Source of the DNA: Verrucomicrobiaceae bacterium
GTDB taxonomy: Bacteria; Pseudomonadota; Gammaproteobacteria; Pseudomonadales; CAMLJR01
DNA: 64,000 bases
Direction of reading: 5' to 3'
Assembly: GCA_028293825.1 (NCBI GenBank)
Contig: JAQGNY010000019.1
Location: 123,050 to 187,049, forward strand
In this document: piece after piece, positions 28,447-38,408 of the stretch
How the letters are laid out: each line of letters starts with the position of its first letter
Position numbering within the stretch: position 1 is the first letter of the stretch
Made by a program: the position numbers and the translations under genes
Notes under the pieces: model-generated
The model's database searches: none
Seen by the model: the letters and a program-made list of their open reading frames with translations, nothing else
What the model was told of the DNA's origin: nothing

Positions 28447-29113
28447 GCTCGGTTTCACTCAACATGTAACCGAAGCCACGCACGGTGCGAATCACCACGC
28501 CGCAATCGCCGAGCTTGCTGCGCACGCGGTGCACGTAAGCTTCGATCGCATTTGCCGATAACATTTGATCCCAGTTGGCGATGGCCTGAATCAATTGCTC
28601 TTTGGAAATTACCTGACCTGCATGCAGCGCGAGATATTCGAGCACGCTCCATTCGCGCGCGGAACAATCGAGCGCGCGGCCATGTGCAAAAGCCTGCTTG
28701 CTCGACAGATCGAGTTCGAGCAGGCCCAGTTGCAAACGCGGTGTGGCGGTGCCGGTGCGGCGTCGCACCAATGCGCGAATACGCGCGCATAACTCGGCAA
28801 TTTCGACCGGCTTGATCATGTAATCGTCGGCGCCTAAATCCAACGCACGCACGCGACTTTCAATGGCATCGCGCGCGGTTAATACCAGCACCGGTAAGTT
28901 TTGATTGCGCTGACGTAGGATGCGAATAACTTCGCGGCCGTCGAGATCCGGCAGCCCCAGATCGAGCAACAATAAATCAAAATGTTCGAGCTTTAGTGCG
29001 TGCAATGCGGCGTTGCCGTCGCGCACCCAATCGGTGGCGTAGCCTTCGTGTTGCAATGAGCTCAGCACAGCCTGGCCGAGCTCGCGATCATCCTCTACTA
29101 GCAGTATCCGCAT
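28436..29113 (-). CDS. Response regulator, OmpR family, PmrA/QseB type
   Basis: 225 residues. Receiver domain with Asp51 (LLLLDLGLPDLDG), Thr in VLTARD and Lys in YMIKPVEI. The winged-helix domain ends RVRSKLGDCGVVIRTVRGFGYML. It forms an operon with the kinase gene downstream. The PmrA/QseB grouping fits sequence style and the neighbouring arn genes; no clear PmrA-type direct repeat was found in the arnA-arnB gap. Confidence 0.9.
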   Translation of the reverse strand: MRILLVEDDRELGQAVLSSLQHEGYATDWVRDGNAALHALKLEHFDLLLLDLGLPDLDGREVIRILRQRNQNLPVLVLTARDAIESRVRALDLGADDYMIKPVEIAELCARIRALVRRRTGTATPRLQLGLLELDLSSKQAFAHGRALDCSAREWSVLEYLALHAGQVISKEQLIQAIANWDQMLSANAIEAYVHRVRSKLGDCGVVIRTVRGFGYMLSETEHGS

Positions 29114-29228
29114 GACGATTGACCTGTTAAGTGAATACCTCCCCAGAGGTATTTCGTGTTCGCAGCTGACCGCGCGCCGTTAAATTCGCGCTGATAAAGC
29201 TAAAAAAAGAGCTGGAATGATAGCGTCT

Positions 29229-32200
29229 TTATGTAATCAGCGTGAGCGCGTCGCCGCCCGGCAGCAATGCATTCAACCCGGCTATTAGACGCGTTGTTTC
29301 CGCCGCCAGTGCAGCGATCGCGGCAGCGGGTATGCGCTCGCCTTTCAGTTCGGCTTCGATGGCGGCGCACAGATTGTGCAGCGAGTGCGCACCGATGGTC
29401 GCCGCTGATGATTTCAATGTGTGCATCATGCGAATGGCGCTGGTGAAATCCTGTTGTTGCAGTGCGTTATTCAAGATCACCGAGACATTCGCGTAATCGC
29501 TGCGAAAACGCAGCAACACCTTCGCATACAGCGCGTCGCGCTCCATCAACAACGTCAATGCCTGCTGCGTATCGAGGCCGAGCGCGCGCAATTGGTCGTA
29601 CGGCAATTGTTTGTAAGGTGATTGCGCATTAACGGCCGCCGTCTTGCCGCCCATTTGCGCCGCACCGGTATGAATCCAGCGGCTCAACGTCATTAATAAT
29701 TCGGCCGGACTTATCGGCTTGGCGACGTAATCGTTCATTCCTGCAGCGATACATTCATCGCGGTCGCCCTGCATTGCATTCGCGGTCATTGCAATGATGG
29801 GTGGTTGCACAATTGTTTTATCGGCGCGAATTGCGCGCGTCGCCGCGTAGCCATCGAGCAATGGCATTTGCACATCCATCAGCACCACATCGAATTGTTC
29901 GTTGCGCACGCGATTGACGGCCTCGACACCGTTGTTGGCGATGCTGACCGTCATTCCCATTGAGCGCAGAATCGCGACTGCCACTTCCTGGTTGATGGTG
30001 TTGTCCTCAACCAATAATGCAGTGGCGCCGCTAATATTGATGGTGCGCGCTAGCGGGCCGGCAGTATTGGCGCGCGGCGTCGCCTGATAATCCGGCAGCA
30101 GCAACACGGCGATGGTGTCGAACACCGCCGATGCGGTAATCGGTTTGCACAGGGCTGCGCTGAAAATTTCGCTGTGTTCAGCATCCATTTCGCGCGCCGA
30201 GTGATGCGGTGCAACCAGAATCAAATGCGGCTGCGCCGCTGCGTTGCCGAGCTTTTTAATCTGCCGCGCGGTATCGAGCCCGCTAAGCTCCGGCATTTTC
30301 CAATCGATAAAAATCAACGCGAACGGTTCGCTGCGACCGTCATTCAATGCGATCTGCTCCAGCGCTTGCGCACCGGAATCCGCTTCAGTAACACGAAAGC
30401 TCAGACTGCGCAGAATATCCGCGAGCACATTGCGCGCGTGCGGATTGTCATCGATGACCAGAACCGGTTTTTGCGCGGATAACTGCGGGATGGATGCCGG
30501 GTTTTCGACGAGTGCCGAGCGCAGCGGAATTTCAATCGCGAAGGTGCTGCCGGTGGCGGGGATGCTCGCGGCGGAAATGGTACCGCCGAGCAATTCCGCC
30601 AAATTTTTACTGATTGCAAGACCGAGGCCGGTGCCTTCAAAGCGCCGTGTCGATGAATTATCGACTTGGTTGAATGGAATAAATAACGCTTGCAGTTCGA
30701 CGTTGGAAATCCCGATGCCGGTATCGCTTACGGCAAAGCGCACGATTATTTCATCGCCGTCGTTACGCAACTGTTGAATGCGTAACGCGACTTCGCCGCG
30801 CTCGGTGAATTTAACCGCGTTGTTGCAGAAGTTAATCAGAACCTGACCGATACGCAGCGAATCGCCGATTAAATTATTCGGCAGTTGCGGATCGATTTCG
30901 ACCAACACTTCAAGGCCTTTGCTATCGGCCTTCTGCCAGATAAAACTCATTACGTTGTCGACCAGTTGTTGCAGCGAAAACGGACGATTGTCGATATTTA
31001 ATTTGCCGGCTTCGATTTTCGAAAAATCGAGCACCGAATTAATCGTGTCGAGTAAATGCTGGCCGGCTCGTTGAATTTTGTGCAGATAATTTTGCGCGGG
31101 CGGCGTCAGCTCATCGTTTAACGCGAGATACGACAAACCGATAATCGCATTCAGCGGCGTGCGAATTTCGTGACTCATATTGGCGAGAAATTCGCTCTTC
31201 GCGCGCGTCGCCGCTTCGGCTTCATGTTTGGCGCGCAGGTATTGCGCCGTGCGCTCGTCGACGATGCGCTCGAGATCGCGGTTAAGCGCTTCGAGCTGCA
31301 TGCGATAACGCCACACTTCGGTGGTGTTAATCGCGATGGTGCCGATCGACTGTGCGGTGGTGCCGCCGCCGTTGTAAACCGGAAAACGCACGATGCGAAA
31401 ATAACGCCGCGCTTCGGTTTGCAAGGCGGTCGGCAGTTCGATCACCTCATCGAAAATACGGCCCTGCAAAATGTCCGCGTCGTCTTTATCGTCGAATAAC
31501 GCTGACCATTGCGGCGGTAATGCCTCCGTCAGCAGTTTGCCGAGACAGCGCGCGGCATTGATGCCGGTTTCTTTTTCGAAGGTGGGATTAATCATTTGCA
31601 GGTGGCCCTGCGCATCCTTCAAAAAAACAATCGCCGGCGTATTGGCGACCAGATGCCGAATACGCGCTTCGCGTTCGGCTAAATCGCGACGGCCGCGCAT
31701 AAATATCATCGCCAGTGCGCCGACCAGAAAAACCTCCATCACACCGAGGCCTATCATGATGGTTTTCGCCGCGCGATGCGGCGCATACGCTTCGGCTGCA
31801 TCCTGCTCGACGATCAATCCCATATTCATGTCGCCGATCCAGCGGCCGGCGCCAATTACCGAAATGCCGCGATAGTCGTCGTAGTCCTCCATGAAGCCGG
31901 TTTCGCCGCTGCGCAATAACACATCGGCAACGCGAGTCAGCGGATAATTGTCATCGCGGATCGAGCTTGTCAGCGGCTCCTTCCCGCGCGGCGGCACACG
32001 CGACCATAGGCTTGGGTATTTCGACGAGGCCAATTGATCGCGCGAATAACTAGGCACCTTTTTAAATCGGCTCGGCGATAAAATGCGACCGTCGCGATTG
32101 ATGATGTAAGCCTCGCCACTTTCGCCGACGCGCGCGGTGCTCAACACTTCGTTAAAGATATCGTTGGCGTCGATGCGCAAGCACAACACCGCTGCAAGCG

Positions 32201-32771
32201 TCGGCGTCGGTTGCAGCGGCGTGCACAAGGCCAAACTCAACGTGCCGGAAAATAAGCGCGGATCTTGTACGTCACTGGTTTGCGCCATCATCGGCTGCAG
32301 TGTCGGCTGATTGGTTTGTATCGTCTTGTTCACCTGCGCAACCAGTACTGGGTTGAGAATAGTGCGATGAATACTTCCCGTTACCGACGATGCCAACAAC
32401 CAGGAATCGGCGGCGATCAGCGAATAATCGCGATAACCCATGCTCATGTATTGCGCGGTAAAGACAGCTTCAAAGGCCTGCCGATCACCGCCATCGGGCG
32501 CTTCGCCGCGGGCGTGTGCGGCAATGAGTACGGCCGCGCGACGTTTAATTTCAGCGTTGTCGCTCAACAACGGCAACGCGCGTAAATATTGTCGATGCCA
32601 GGTATTGAGCAGGCGCGCAGTGCTGTTGAGCGTCGCTAGGATGTGATCGTTTTGAATGCGTCGATTGAGGTTGTGGATTTGCAGTGTGGCGCCAACCGTT
32701 AAAGTCAGCATGACCAGCATCACGATGAGCGTTACGGTCAATAGTTGATAGGGCGAACGGGTGACGGGCAT
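29229..32771 (-). CDS. Hybrid sensor kinase with Cache, PAS, two receivers and Hpt
   Basis: 1180 residues. TM1 is at 13-31, then a long periplasmic dCache-like sensor to about 320 ([20 protein letters not shown]), TM2 near 340-360 and a PAS domain at 370-490. The kinase has [16 protein letters not shown] and an N box [14 protein letters not shown]. Receiver 1 (about 765-885) has Asp in [11 protein letters not shown], receiver 2 (about 905-1030) has [12 protein letters not shown], and the Hpt domain has [13 protein letters not shown]. The full phosphorelay is thus in one protein. No output regulator is adjacent, so its target is unknown. Confidence 0.9.
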   Translation of the reverse strand: MPVTRSPYQLLTVTLIVMLVMLTLTVGATLQIHNLNRRIQNDHILATLNSTARLLNTWHRQYLRALPLLSDNAEIKRRAAVLIAAHARGEAPDGGDRQAFEAVFTAQYMSMGYRDYSLIAADSWLLASSVTGSIHRTILNPVLVAQVNKTIQTNQPTLQPMMAQTSDVQDPRLFSGTLSLALCTPLQPTPTLAAVLCLRIDANDIFNEVLSTARVGESGEAYIINRDGRILSPSRFKKVPSYSRDQLASSKYPSLWSRVPPRGKEPLTSSIRDDNYPLTRVADVLLRSGETGFMEDYDDYRGISVIGAGRWIGDMNMGLIVEQDAAEAYAPHRAAKTIMIGLGVMEVFLVGALAMIFMRGRRDLAEREARIRHLVANTPAIVFLKDAQGHLQMINPTFEKETGINAARCLGKLLTEALPPQWSALFDDKDDADILQGRIFDEVIELPTALQTEARRYFRIVRFPVYNGGGTTAQSIGTIAINTTEVWRYRMQLEALNRDLERIVDERTAQYLRAKHEAEAATRAKSEFLANMSHEIRTPLNAIIGLSYLALNDELTPPAQNYLHKIQRAGQHLLDTINSVLDFSKIEAGKLNIDNRPFSLQQLVDNVMSFIWQKADSKGLEVLVEIDPQLPNNLIGDSLRIGQVLINFCNNAVKFTERGEVALRIQQLRNDGDEIIVRFAVSDTGIGISNVELQALFIPFNQVDNSSTRRFEGTGLGLAISKNLAELLGGTISAASIPATGSTFAIEIPLRSALVENPASIPQLSAQKPVLVIDDNPHARNVLADILRSLSFRVTEADSGAQALEQIALNDGRSEPFALIFIDWKMPELSGLDTARQIKKLGNAAAQPHLILVAPHHSAREMDAEHSEIFSAALCKPITASAVFDTIAVLLLPDYQATPRANTAGPLARTINISGATALLVEDNTINQEVAVAILRSMGMTVSIANNGVEAVNRVRNEQFDVVLMDVQMPLLDGYAATRAIRADKTIVQPPIIAMTANAMQGDRDECIAAGMNDYVAKPISPAELLMTLSRWIHTGAAQMGGKTAAVNAQSPYKQLPYDQLRALGLDTQQALTLLMERDALYAKVLLRFRSDYANVSVILNNALQQQDFTSAIRMMHTLKSSAATIGAHSLHNLCAAIEAELKGERIPAAAIAALAAETTRLIAGLNALLPGGDALTLIT

Positions 32772-33002
32772 GATCGAAGACGCCGTGTAATTATGTTGTC
32801 GTCGCGCTCTTTATAGCACCGTTTGATACGCGCGGCTGCTACAACCGATGATAAAGCGGAACGCGCTGTGATAAAACCGTGACATTTGCGCGAGTACCGT
32901 GTGATCGTTGTTTGCGAAAGTAGCGTCGACCGATTGCTGAGAGGTTTGCAGCGTACGTAGATGCAGGAGGCTGGATGCAAACGGTCAGAGTTGCAGTTAG
33001 AC

Positions 33003-33038
33003 GAACCCAATTCTTTCACTTTATGAACCCAATTCTTT
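33003..33038. repeat. 14-base direct repeat before bufA1
   Basis: GAACCCAATTCTTT occurs at 33003-33016 and again at 33025-33038, a 22-base period (two helical turns). It lies about 30-60 bases before the bufA1 start. It may be an operator; alternatively the second GAACCC with TCAACC 15 bases on may be an ECF-type promoter. Confidence 0.55.
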
Positions 33039-33066
33039 TAACCGATCAACCCATAAGGATTCAACC

Positions 33067-33318
33067 ATGAAAAATACCCATCGTTTAATAATTTCCGCAT
33101 TGACTGGCGCGGTTGTGCTTGGCGCGATGAGCACTGGCGCTTATGCAGCAGATAACGAAAAATGTGCCGGAATAGCAAAAGCGGGCAAAAACGATTGCGC
33201 CACTTCGGCTAATTCGTGTGCCGGTTTAGTTAAAGTCGACGGCAACAAAGAGGCGTGGGTTTATGTACCCAAAGGCACTTGCGAAAAAATCGTTGGCGGT
33301 ACCGTTGTTAAAAAATAA
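33067..33318 (+). CDS. bufA1: Bufferin precursor, DUF2282 type (BufA1-like)
   Basis: An 83-residue exported peptide. The signal peptide ends at AYA, about residue 27. The mature part has four Cys at 33, 44, 51 and 72, in the DUF2282 pattern ([13 protein letters not shown]..., [22 protein letters not shown]). Such precursors are ribosomally made peptides whose cysteines are modified by an MNIO enzyme and which bind copper in the periplasm. AAGGA precedes the ATG by seven bases. The enzyme and partner genes follow directly. Confidence 0.85.
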   Translation: MKNTHRLIISALTGAVVLGAMSTGAYAADNEKCAGIAKAGKNDCATSANSCAGLVKVDGNKEAWVYVPKGTCEKIVGGTVVKK

Positions 33319-33356
33319 TGGCATCCAGAAAACGCAATTAATTAAAGCGAGTCCAC

Positions 33357-34274
33357 ATGCCATTGCGTAACGGTGTGACTGACAGCGCGCGAAACAACGC
33401 GACTAGCAGCGCGAGCGACAGCATCAGCAGCGGGATCGGCCTGCGCAGCGCGCACTATCGAGATATTTTCGACGTGCGCCCGGAGCTCGGTTTTGTCGAA
33501 GTGCATAGCGAAAATTTTTTGGGTCGCGATGCAGCTGCGCTCGCAGGCCCCGCACAGCACTTGTTGACGCGGGTGCGCAACGATTACGCGTTGAGCTTGC
33601 ACGGCATCGGTTTGTCGTTAGGTTCGGCGCAGGCGCCGCTATCCGCGCATTTACAACAATTGAAAATGCTAGCCGATACGTTTGAGCCGTTATTTATTTC
33701 CGATCATTTGGCGTGGGTCGGTATCGATGGTGTTTATGCCAACGATTTACTGCCGCTGCCGTACACCGAAGAATCGCTGCGTGTGGTTGACGAAAATATC
33801 GACGCCACGCAACAGTATCTTGGCCGCCAGTTATTAATTGAAAATCCCTCGCGCTATTTGGATTTTTCGCATTCGACGATTGCAGAAAGTGAATTTTTAA
33901 ACGCGCTGGTGCAACGAACCGGCTGCGGTCTGTTGCTCGACGTGAATAATGTTTTCGTCAGTGCCACTAATCTTAACTTTGATGCGCATGATTTTATTGC
34001 GGCACTTGATGCCGAGGCAGTGCAGGAAATTCATCTTGCCGGTTTTAGCGAAACCGCACAGGGTTTAATCGATTCGCACAGTGCGCCGGTCGATGCACGT
34101 GTGTGGTCGCTTTACGAATACGCGCTGCGCTGTGTTGGCGATAAGCCAACCTTAATCGAGTGGGATGCGCAATTGCCGGCGCTGGCAATACTGCTCGCTG
34201 AGAAAGACAGTGCCGATCAACGGCGGCAACGCGTGCTCGAAAGCAGCGAGGTCGCCAATGACGTCGTTGCGTGA
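33357..34274 (+). CDS. bufB: MNIO family peptide-modifying enzyme, DUF692 (BufB)
   Basis: A 305-residue TIM-barrel multinuclear non-heme iron oxidase-like protein, predicted to convert Cys residues of the precursor to oxazole-type groups. Metal-ligand regions are visible: [61 protein letters not shown] and IEWDAQLP. It is 38 bases after bufA1, and the downstream partner gene overlaps its end by 17 bases. Confidence 0.9.
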   Translation: MPLRNGVTDSARNNATSSASDSISSGIGLRSAHYRDIFDVRPELGFVEVHSENFLGRDAAALAGPAQHLLTRVRNDYALSLHGIGLSLGSAQAPLSAHLQQLKMLADTFEPLFISDHLAWVGIDGVYANDLLPLPYTEESLRVVDENIDATQQYLGRQLLIENPSRYLDFSHSTIAESEFLNALVQRTGCGLLLDVNNVFVSATNLNFDAHDFIAALDAEAVQEIHLAGFSETAQGLIDSHSAPVDARVWSLYEYALRCVGDKPTLIEWDAQLPALAILLAEKDSADQRRQRVLESSEVANDVVA

Positions 34275-34809
34275 ATGGCAAATTGAATTTATGCATGCGC
34301 TGACACAAGGCGAGCAAAGTCTGCCGGTGCAGTTGCACGCGGTTGATGACGGTGGCGAACGCTTAGCCATTTATCGCAATAATTGGCGCGGCAATTTATG
34401 CGGTGCACTGCGTATCGCCTATCCAGTTATCGAAAAATTGGTCGGCGAGGAGTTTTTTAGTTACAGCGCGCATTGTTTTATCGACGCCCAGCCATCGCGG
34501 TCGGCTAATCTCGATGACTACGGTCGTGAGTTTCCCCATTTTCTGCGCGCATTTGCACCAGCGTCGACATTGCCTTATCTCGGCGATGTCGCCGCGTTGG
34601 AGTTGGCCATCGACGACGTCAATGCCAGTGCCGATGAAGCTGCGTTCGTAACGTTGCAATCGCCGTATCCATTGTTAAAGATCTGGCGAAGTAATCAACC
34701 GCACTGGGCGGGCGATATGACGATTAATCTTGATGACGGTCCTGATTTTTTAACGATTCGCCGCGAGCAGGGCGAGGTGATTATCGAGTCGATGTCCTTG
34801 CCCGATTAA
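34258..34809 (+). CDS. bufC: DUF2063 partner protein (BufC)
   Basis: 183 residues. The N-terminal DUF2063 domain is seen in LREWQIEFMHALTQGEQS, LAIYRNNWRGNLCGALRIAYPVIEKLVGEEFF and the later PHFLRAFAPASTLPYLGDVAALE. Proteins of this family bring the precursor to the MNIO enzyme. It starts inside the last codons of bufB, so translation is coupled. It is shorter than the second copy in this window (258 residues). Confidence 0.85.
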   Translation: MTSLREWQIEFMHALTQGEQSLPVQLHAVDDGGERLAIYRNNWRGNLCGALRIAYPVIEKLVGEEFFSYSAHCFIDAQPSRSANLDDYGREFPHFLRAFAPASTLPYLGDVAALELAIDDVNASADEAAFVTLQSPYPLLKIWRSNQPHWAGDMTINLDDGPDFLTIRREQGEVIIESMSLPD

Positions 34810-34903
34810 AATGTATCGATTCAATCCACCACTTAATTAATGTCGATTTAAATAATGAAAGACAAAAAAATGATTCGATGCGCGCGCACACCGGAGTTAA
34901 CTC

Positions 34904-35611
34904 ATGCAAAAACGTAGCGTGCTGGTGATCGAGGATCAAAAAGATATCGCCGAGTTGATCGGCGTACATCTGAAAGACAACGATTGTCAGGCGAAATTAA
35001 TTCACGACGGCATTGGCGGTTTGGCTGAGGCGGAAGCAAAAAATTACGATCTGATTATTCTCGATTTGATGCTACCGGGAATGGACGGTTTGGAAATTTG
35101 TCGCCGCCTGCGCGGTAAATCCAATTACACACCGATCTTGATGCTGACGTCGAAATCATCCGAGCTCGATCGTGTGCTTGGTTTGGAAATGGGCGCGGAC
35201 GATTATCTGACCAAGCCATTTAGCGTTATGGAATTGATTGCGCGTGTGAAAGCGATATTTCGGCGTATCGATGCCATCGCCTCGCGTGAAATCAAAGCCC
35301 GTCAATTATTGGAAGTTGGCGATCTGAGCATCGATGTCGAACGCCGTACGGTGAAGTTGCACAATGCGTTGCTCGATCTCACCGCCAAGGAATTCGATTT
35401 GTTGCTGCATCTCGCACTGAATCCCGGCCGCGTTTACACGCGCGCGCAGCTACTCGATCAGGTATGGGGTTACAGCCACAGCGGTTACGAGCACACGGTA
35501 AATTCGCATATGAATCGCCTGCGCGCGAAATTGGAAGCCGATCCGGCGAATCCACGTTATGTGTTAACGGTGTGGGGCGTCGGTTATAAATTTGCCGAGG
35601 CAGAAAAATAA
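34904..35611 (+). CDS. Response regulator, OmpR family
   Basis: 235 residues. Receiver with Asp54 in IILDLMLPGMDG, Thr/Ser in MLTSKSSELDRVLG and Lys in YLTKPF. The C-terminal winged helix ends HMNRLRAKLEADPANPRYVLTVWGVGYKF. The kinase gene follows two bases after the stop. It lies 94 bases downstream of bufC on the same strand, so it may respond to the same metal or envelope stress; that link is inference. Confidence 0.9.
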   Translation: MQKRSVLVIEDQKDIAELIGVHLKDNDCQAKLIHDGIGGLAEAEAKNYDLIILDLMLPGMDGLEICRRLRGKSNYTPILMLTSKSSELDRVLGLEMGADDYLTKPFSVMELIARVKAIFRRIDAIASREIKARQLLEVGDLSIDVERRTVKLHNALLDLTAKEFDLLLHLALNPGRVYTRAQLLDQVWGYSHSGYEHTVNSHMNRLRAKLEADPANPRYVLTVWGVGYKFAEAEK

Positions 35612-35613
35612 TT

Positions 35614-37110
35614 ATGCTGAAAACGCTACAAGGTAAATTAATGCTGCTGATCATCGCGCTGCTGTGCGGGATGGGCGTGCTCTTTTTTTACATTCAAATG
35701 TATAGCTTCGGTTTGTATCAGGACGCGGTCAGTCAATCGCTGAATAAAGATCTCGCGGCTACGTTGACGCAACGCTTCCTCAATAAAAATATGGGCTGGG
35801 CGGATATGCCGGAGCAATTGCAACGGCAGTTCGATCAATTCATGGCGATCAATCCAGATATTGAAGTGTATTTAATCGATGGCGAGGGCAAGGTGGTGGG
35901 TGCTGCCAGCGGTGTAATGCCGCTAAAAACGCGGGTCGATATCGCACCGGTTAAACAATTTGTCGGCGGCGAAATGATGTTTCCATTGCTCGGTGAAGAT
36001 CCGGCGCATGCAATGCGCAGCAAAGTATTTTCAGCGGCGGCAATCGACACACAACATCCCGAGAAAGGCTATTTATACGTAATTCTCGGCGGCCACTCGC
36101 GCGATGCCGTGGCGCAGCGGTTGGAAGTCAGTCTGATCCTGCGCCAAGGCATGTGGTTTATGGGGCTCGGATTAATTGCCGCGTTGGTATTCGGTATTGG
36201 TACGACCTTATTTTTAACACGCTGGCTGAAACATTTGGTTGCCGCAATGCAGCCAGTGGAGCGCGGTCAGCCGTTGGAGTTGGTGCCGCATTTCGCATCG
36301 TTAAAAAAACCGGGCGACGAGATCGACAAGCTCGGTCATGCCTATAACGCCATGGCGACGCAAATTAATAATCAACTGCGTGAGCTGCAAAAAACGGACA
36401 TCGATCGCCGTGAATTAATTGCCAGCGTTTCGCACGATTTGCGCACGCCGCTGGCGGCGTTGCGTGGGTATTTGGAAACCTTGCTGTTAAAAGACAGCGC
36501 ATTATCGAACGCCGAACGTCGCAATTATTTAGAAATTGCGTTCAAACAAAGTCAGCGCATGAGCGTGCTGATTAACGAATTATTCGAACTCACCAAGCTT
36601 GAAGCGGGCGATACCCATTTAAACAGCGAACCTTTCCAATTAGCGGAGCTGGCGCATGACGTTGTACAAAAATTTGAATTGACCGCGAGCCAGCGCGAAA
36701 TCGAATTAATTGCGCGTATTTCCCGCGCGACACCATTTGTGAATGGCGACATTGCGTTGATCGAACGCGTGCTCGAAAACTTATTGGATAACGCGCTGCG
36801 CCATACCGCCGCTGGCGGACAGGTTGAGGTCACCGTGCATCCGCAGCGCCAATCTATTCAAGTGCAGGTACGCGACACCGGCTCTGGCATTCCTGAAAAG
36901 GATTTGCCGTATGTATTCGACCGCTTCTATCGCGTCGATAAAAGTCGCAATGAATATTCGGGGGGAGCTGGGTTGGGGTTGGCGATTGCGAAACGGGTGA
37001 TCGAATTGCACGGCGGTGCGATCGAAGTAGCGAGCGAGGCGGGCAGCGGAACGTGTTTTACTTTTACGTTGCCGGTGCAGCGGGTCTCGCCAGCAGTAGC
37101 GATTAATTAA
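35614..37110 (+). CDS. Sensor histidine kinase, EnvZ/BaeS type
   Basis: 498 residues with TM1 at about 9-28 and TM2 at about 175-197, enclosing a periplasmic domain of some 145 residues. A HAMP domain (WLKHLVAAMQPVERGQPLEL...DEIDKLGHAYNAMA) leads to ELIASVSHDLRTPLAALRGYLE, ENLLDNALRHTAAG, DTGSGIPEKDLPYVFDRFYRVD and GAGLGLAIAKRVI. All catalytic boxes are intact. It is paired with the preceding regulator. Confidence 0.92.
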   Translation: MLKTLQGKLMLLIIALLCGMGVLFFYIQMYSFGLYQDAVSQSLNKDLAATLTQRFLNKNMGWADMPEQLQRQFDQFMAINPDIEVYLIDGEGKVVGAASGVMPLKTRVDIAPVKQFVGGEMMFPLLGEDPAHAMRSKVFSAAAIDTQHPEKGYLYVILGGHSRDAVAQRLEVSLILRQGMWFMGLGLIAALVFGIGTTLFLTRWLKHLVAAMQPVERGQPLELVPHFASLKKPGDEIDKLGHAYNAMATQINNQLRELQKTDIDRRELIASVSHDLRTPLAALRGYLETLLLKDSALSNAERRNYLEIAFKQSQRMSVLINELFELTKLEAGDTHLNSEPFQLAELAHDVVQKFELTASQREIELIARISRATPFVNGDIALIERVLENLLDNALRHTAAGGQVEVTVHPQRQSIQVQVRDTGSGIPEKDLPYVFDRFYRVDKSRNEYSGGAGLGLAIAKRVIELHGGAIEVASEAGSGTCFTFTLPVQRVSPAVAIN

Positions 37111-37196
37111 GTTTTTATAAATTTGATGAAAGTAATTTTTTGAATTTATACCGCGATACTTTTCAAAGAAAAATATCGCGGCATTCAGTAGGTCCC

Positions 37197-38210
37197 TTAC
37201 GCGCGTTTCTTCAGCAGCTTAAAATTGCCAGCGGCATCATATTCAAACGGCGTTAATGCTGTCGATGAAACCGCACCGGGATCAGTGCCCAGCGAAATCA
37301 TCGGCTTGTTCGACATCCAGAACACTTCCTTTAGTAGCAGTTCGACAATTTGCACCGGTGAAAAATGCTGCAGAATTTTTTGTTGCAGCTCGGTGCTAAC
37401 TGTCGACGGCGCCGTTACAAATATTTCGAGCACGTCGAGCGCAACTTTCTGCTGGTCAGTAAGGCGCGTGCTGCCGTGCGCTTGCTGCACCTCCTGCATT
37501 AAATCGTCAGTGCCATTTGGTAGATCAACGACGCGGCGCACACTCTGGCAGAACTTGCAGTCGTGATATTCGGCACTGCGCAGGCGCACAATTTCGTCGG
37601 TGATTTCATCAATACCATGTAGTGAGCAAGTGGCGAGATTAAATGCGTAATACGCGGCCAATAAGCGCGGATCGGTAGCGGATTTTTTGCCCTCAACCCA
37701 TTCGATATTTTCGCGATCGGATTTTTCACCGAGCACCGATGCTGATTGATTCGATGTTGCGCGAATTTCTGCATCGATATCGAAAAATGTCAGTAGTCGC
37801 GTATAACCTTCGTTAATGTAAATAGCGTAAACAAAGGTCGATGGCTCGCTCACATTGAGCGCCTGCGCCAGCGCTTGTATTTGCGCATCAGAAATATCTT
37901 TTGCAGCCACCATAAATTGATCGGTGAAATCGAGCACGGCGCGCTCGGCGGGAGAAAACCGTTTATTACTCGGCCAATTTGTCAGTGCGTCTAATAGTGC
38001 CGAATCGGCATGTGGCAGTAGCGTACGGCATTTTAATGTCTGCGCGATGTATAGCTTGCACAGCGACAACAAGGCGCGGTCATTGACTTGATCGGCGACC
38101 GCAAGAAAATCGTTGAGACTTTGATAAGCAGCAGGTTGTAGCGCTTTGAGTGCGTTAGCATCGCTGTCAAAAGTATTAGCGTTAATAGCGGAGAGTGGTA
38201 GCCACGTCAT
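37197..38210 (-). CDS. AhpD-like / carboxymuconolactone decarboxylase-fold protein
   Basis: 337 residues, apparently two AhpD-like helical units. The second has a redox CxxC (AEYHDCKFCQSVRRV) as in AhpD peroxidase partners; the first half has no CxxC. It could be a thiol-dependent peroxidase or a reductant-linked enzyme, substrate unknown. ATG at 38210 has AGG eight bases upstream; another in-frame ATG five codons before lacks one. Divergent from the quinone-oxidoreductase gene. Confidence 0.7.
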   Translation of the reverse strand: MTWLPLSAINANTFDSDANALKALQPAAYQSLNDFLAVADQVNDRALLSLCKLYIAQTLKCRTLLPHADSALLDALTNWPSNKRFSPAERAVLDFTDQFMVAAKDISDAQIQALAQALNVSEPSTFVYAIYINEGYTRLLTFFDIDAEIRATSNQSASVLGEKSDRENIEWVEGKKSATDPRLLAAYYAFNLATCSLHGIDEITDEIVRLRSAEYHDCKFCQSVRRVVDLPNGTDDLMQEVQQAHGSTRLTDQQKVALDVLEIFVTAPSTVSTELQQKILQHFSPVQIVELLLKEVFWMSNKPMISLGTDPGAVSSTALTPFEYDAAGNFKLLKKRA

Positions 38211-38408
38211 GATGGTGCCTCGCATTTTATTTGAAAAAAAACTGCGCGATCAGATAGGCTGGCAGCTTAAACCTCGCTGCGGGTCAACACCACTCTTTCG
38301 CGGCCGTCGCCTTAGCAGATGTCAAATTTGTAATGTGGTGCGGCGCAGCCGCGATGTTTCGTCGCGGGTAAATTTATTTTAATAACTTAATAATCGAGAG
38401 GTAGCGCA

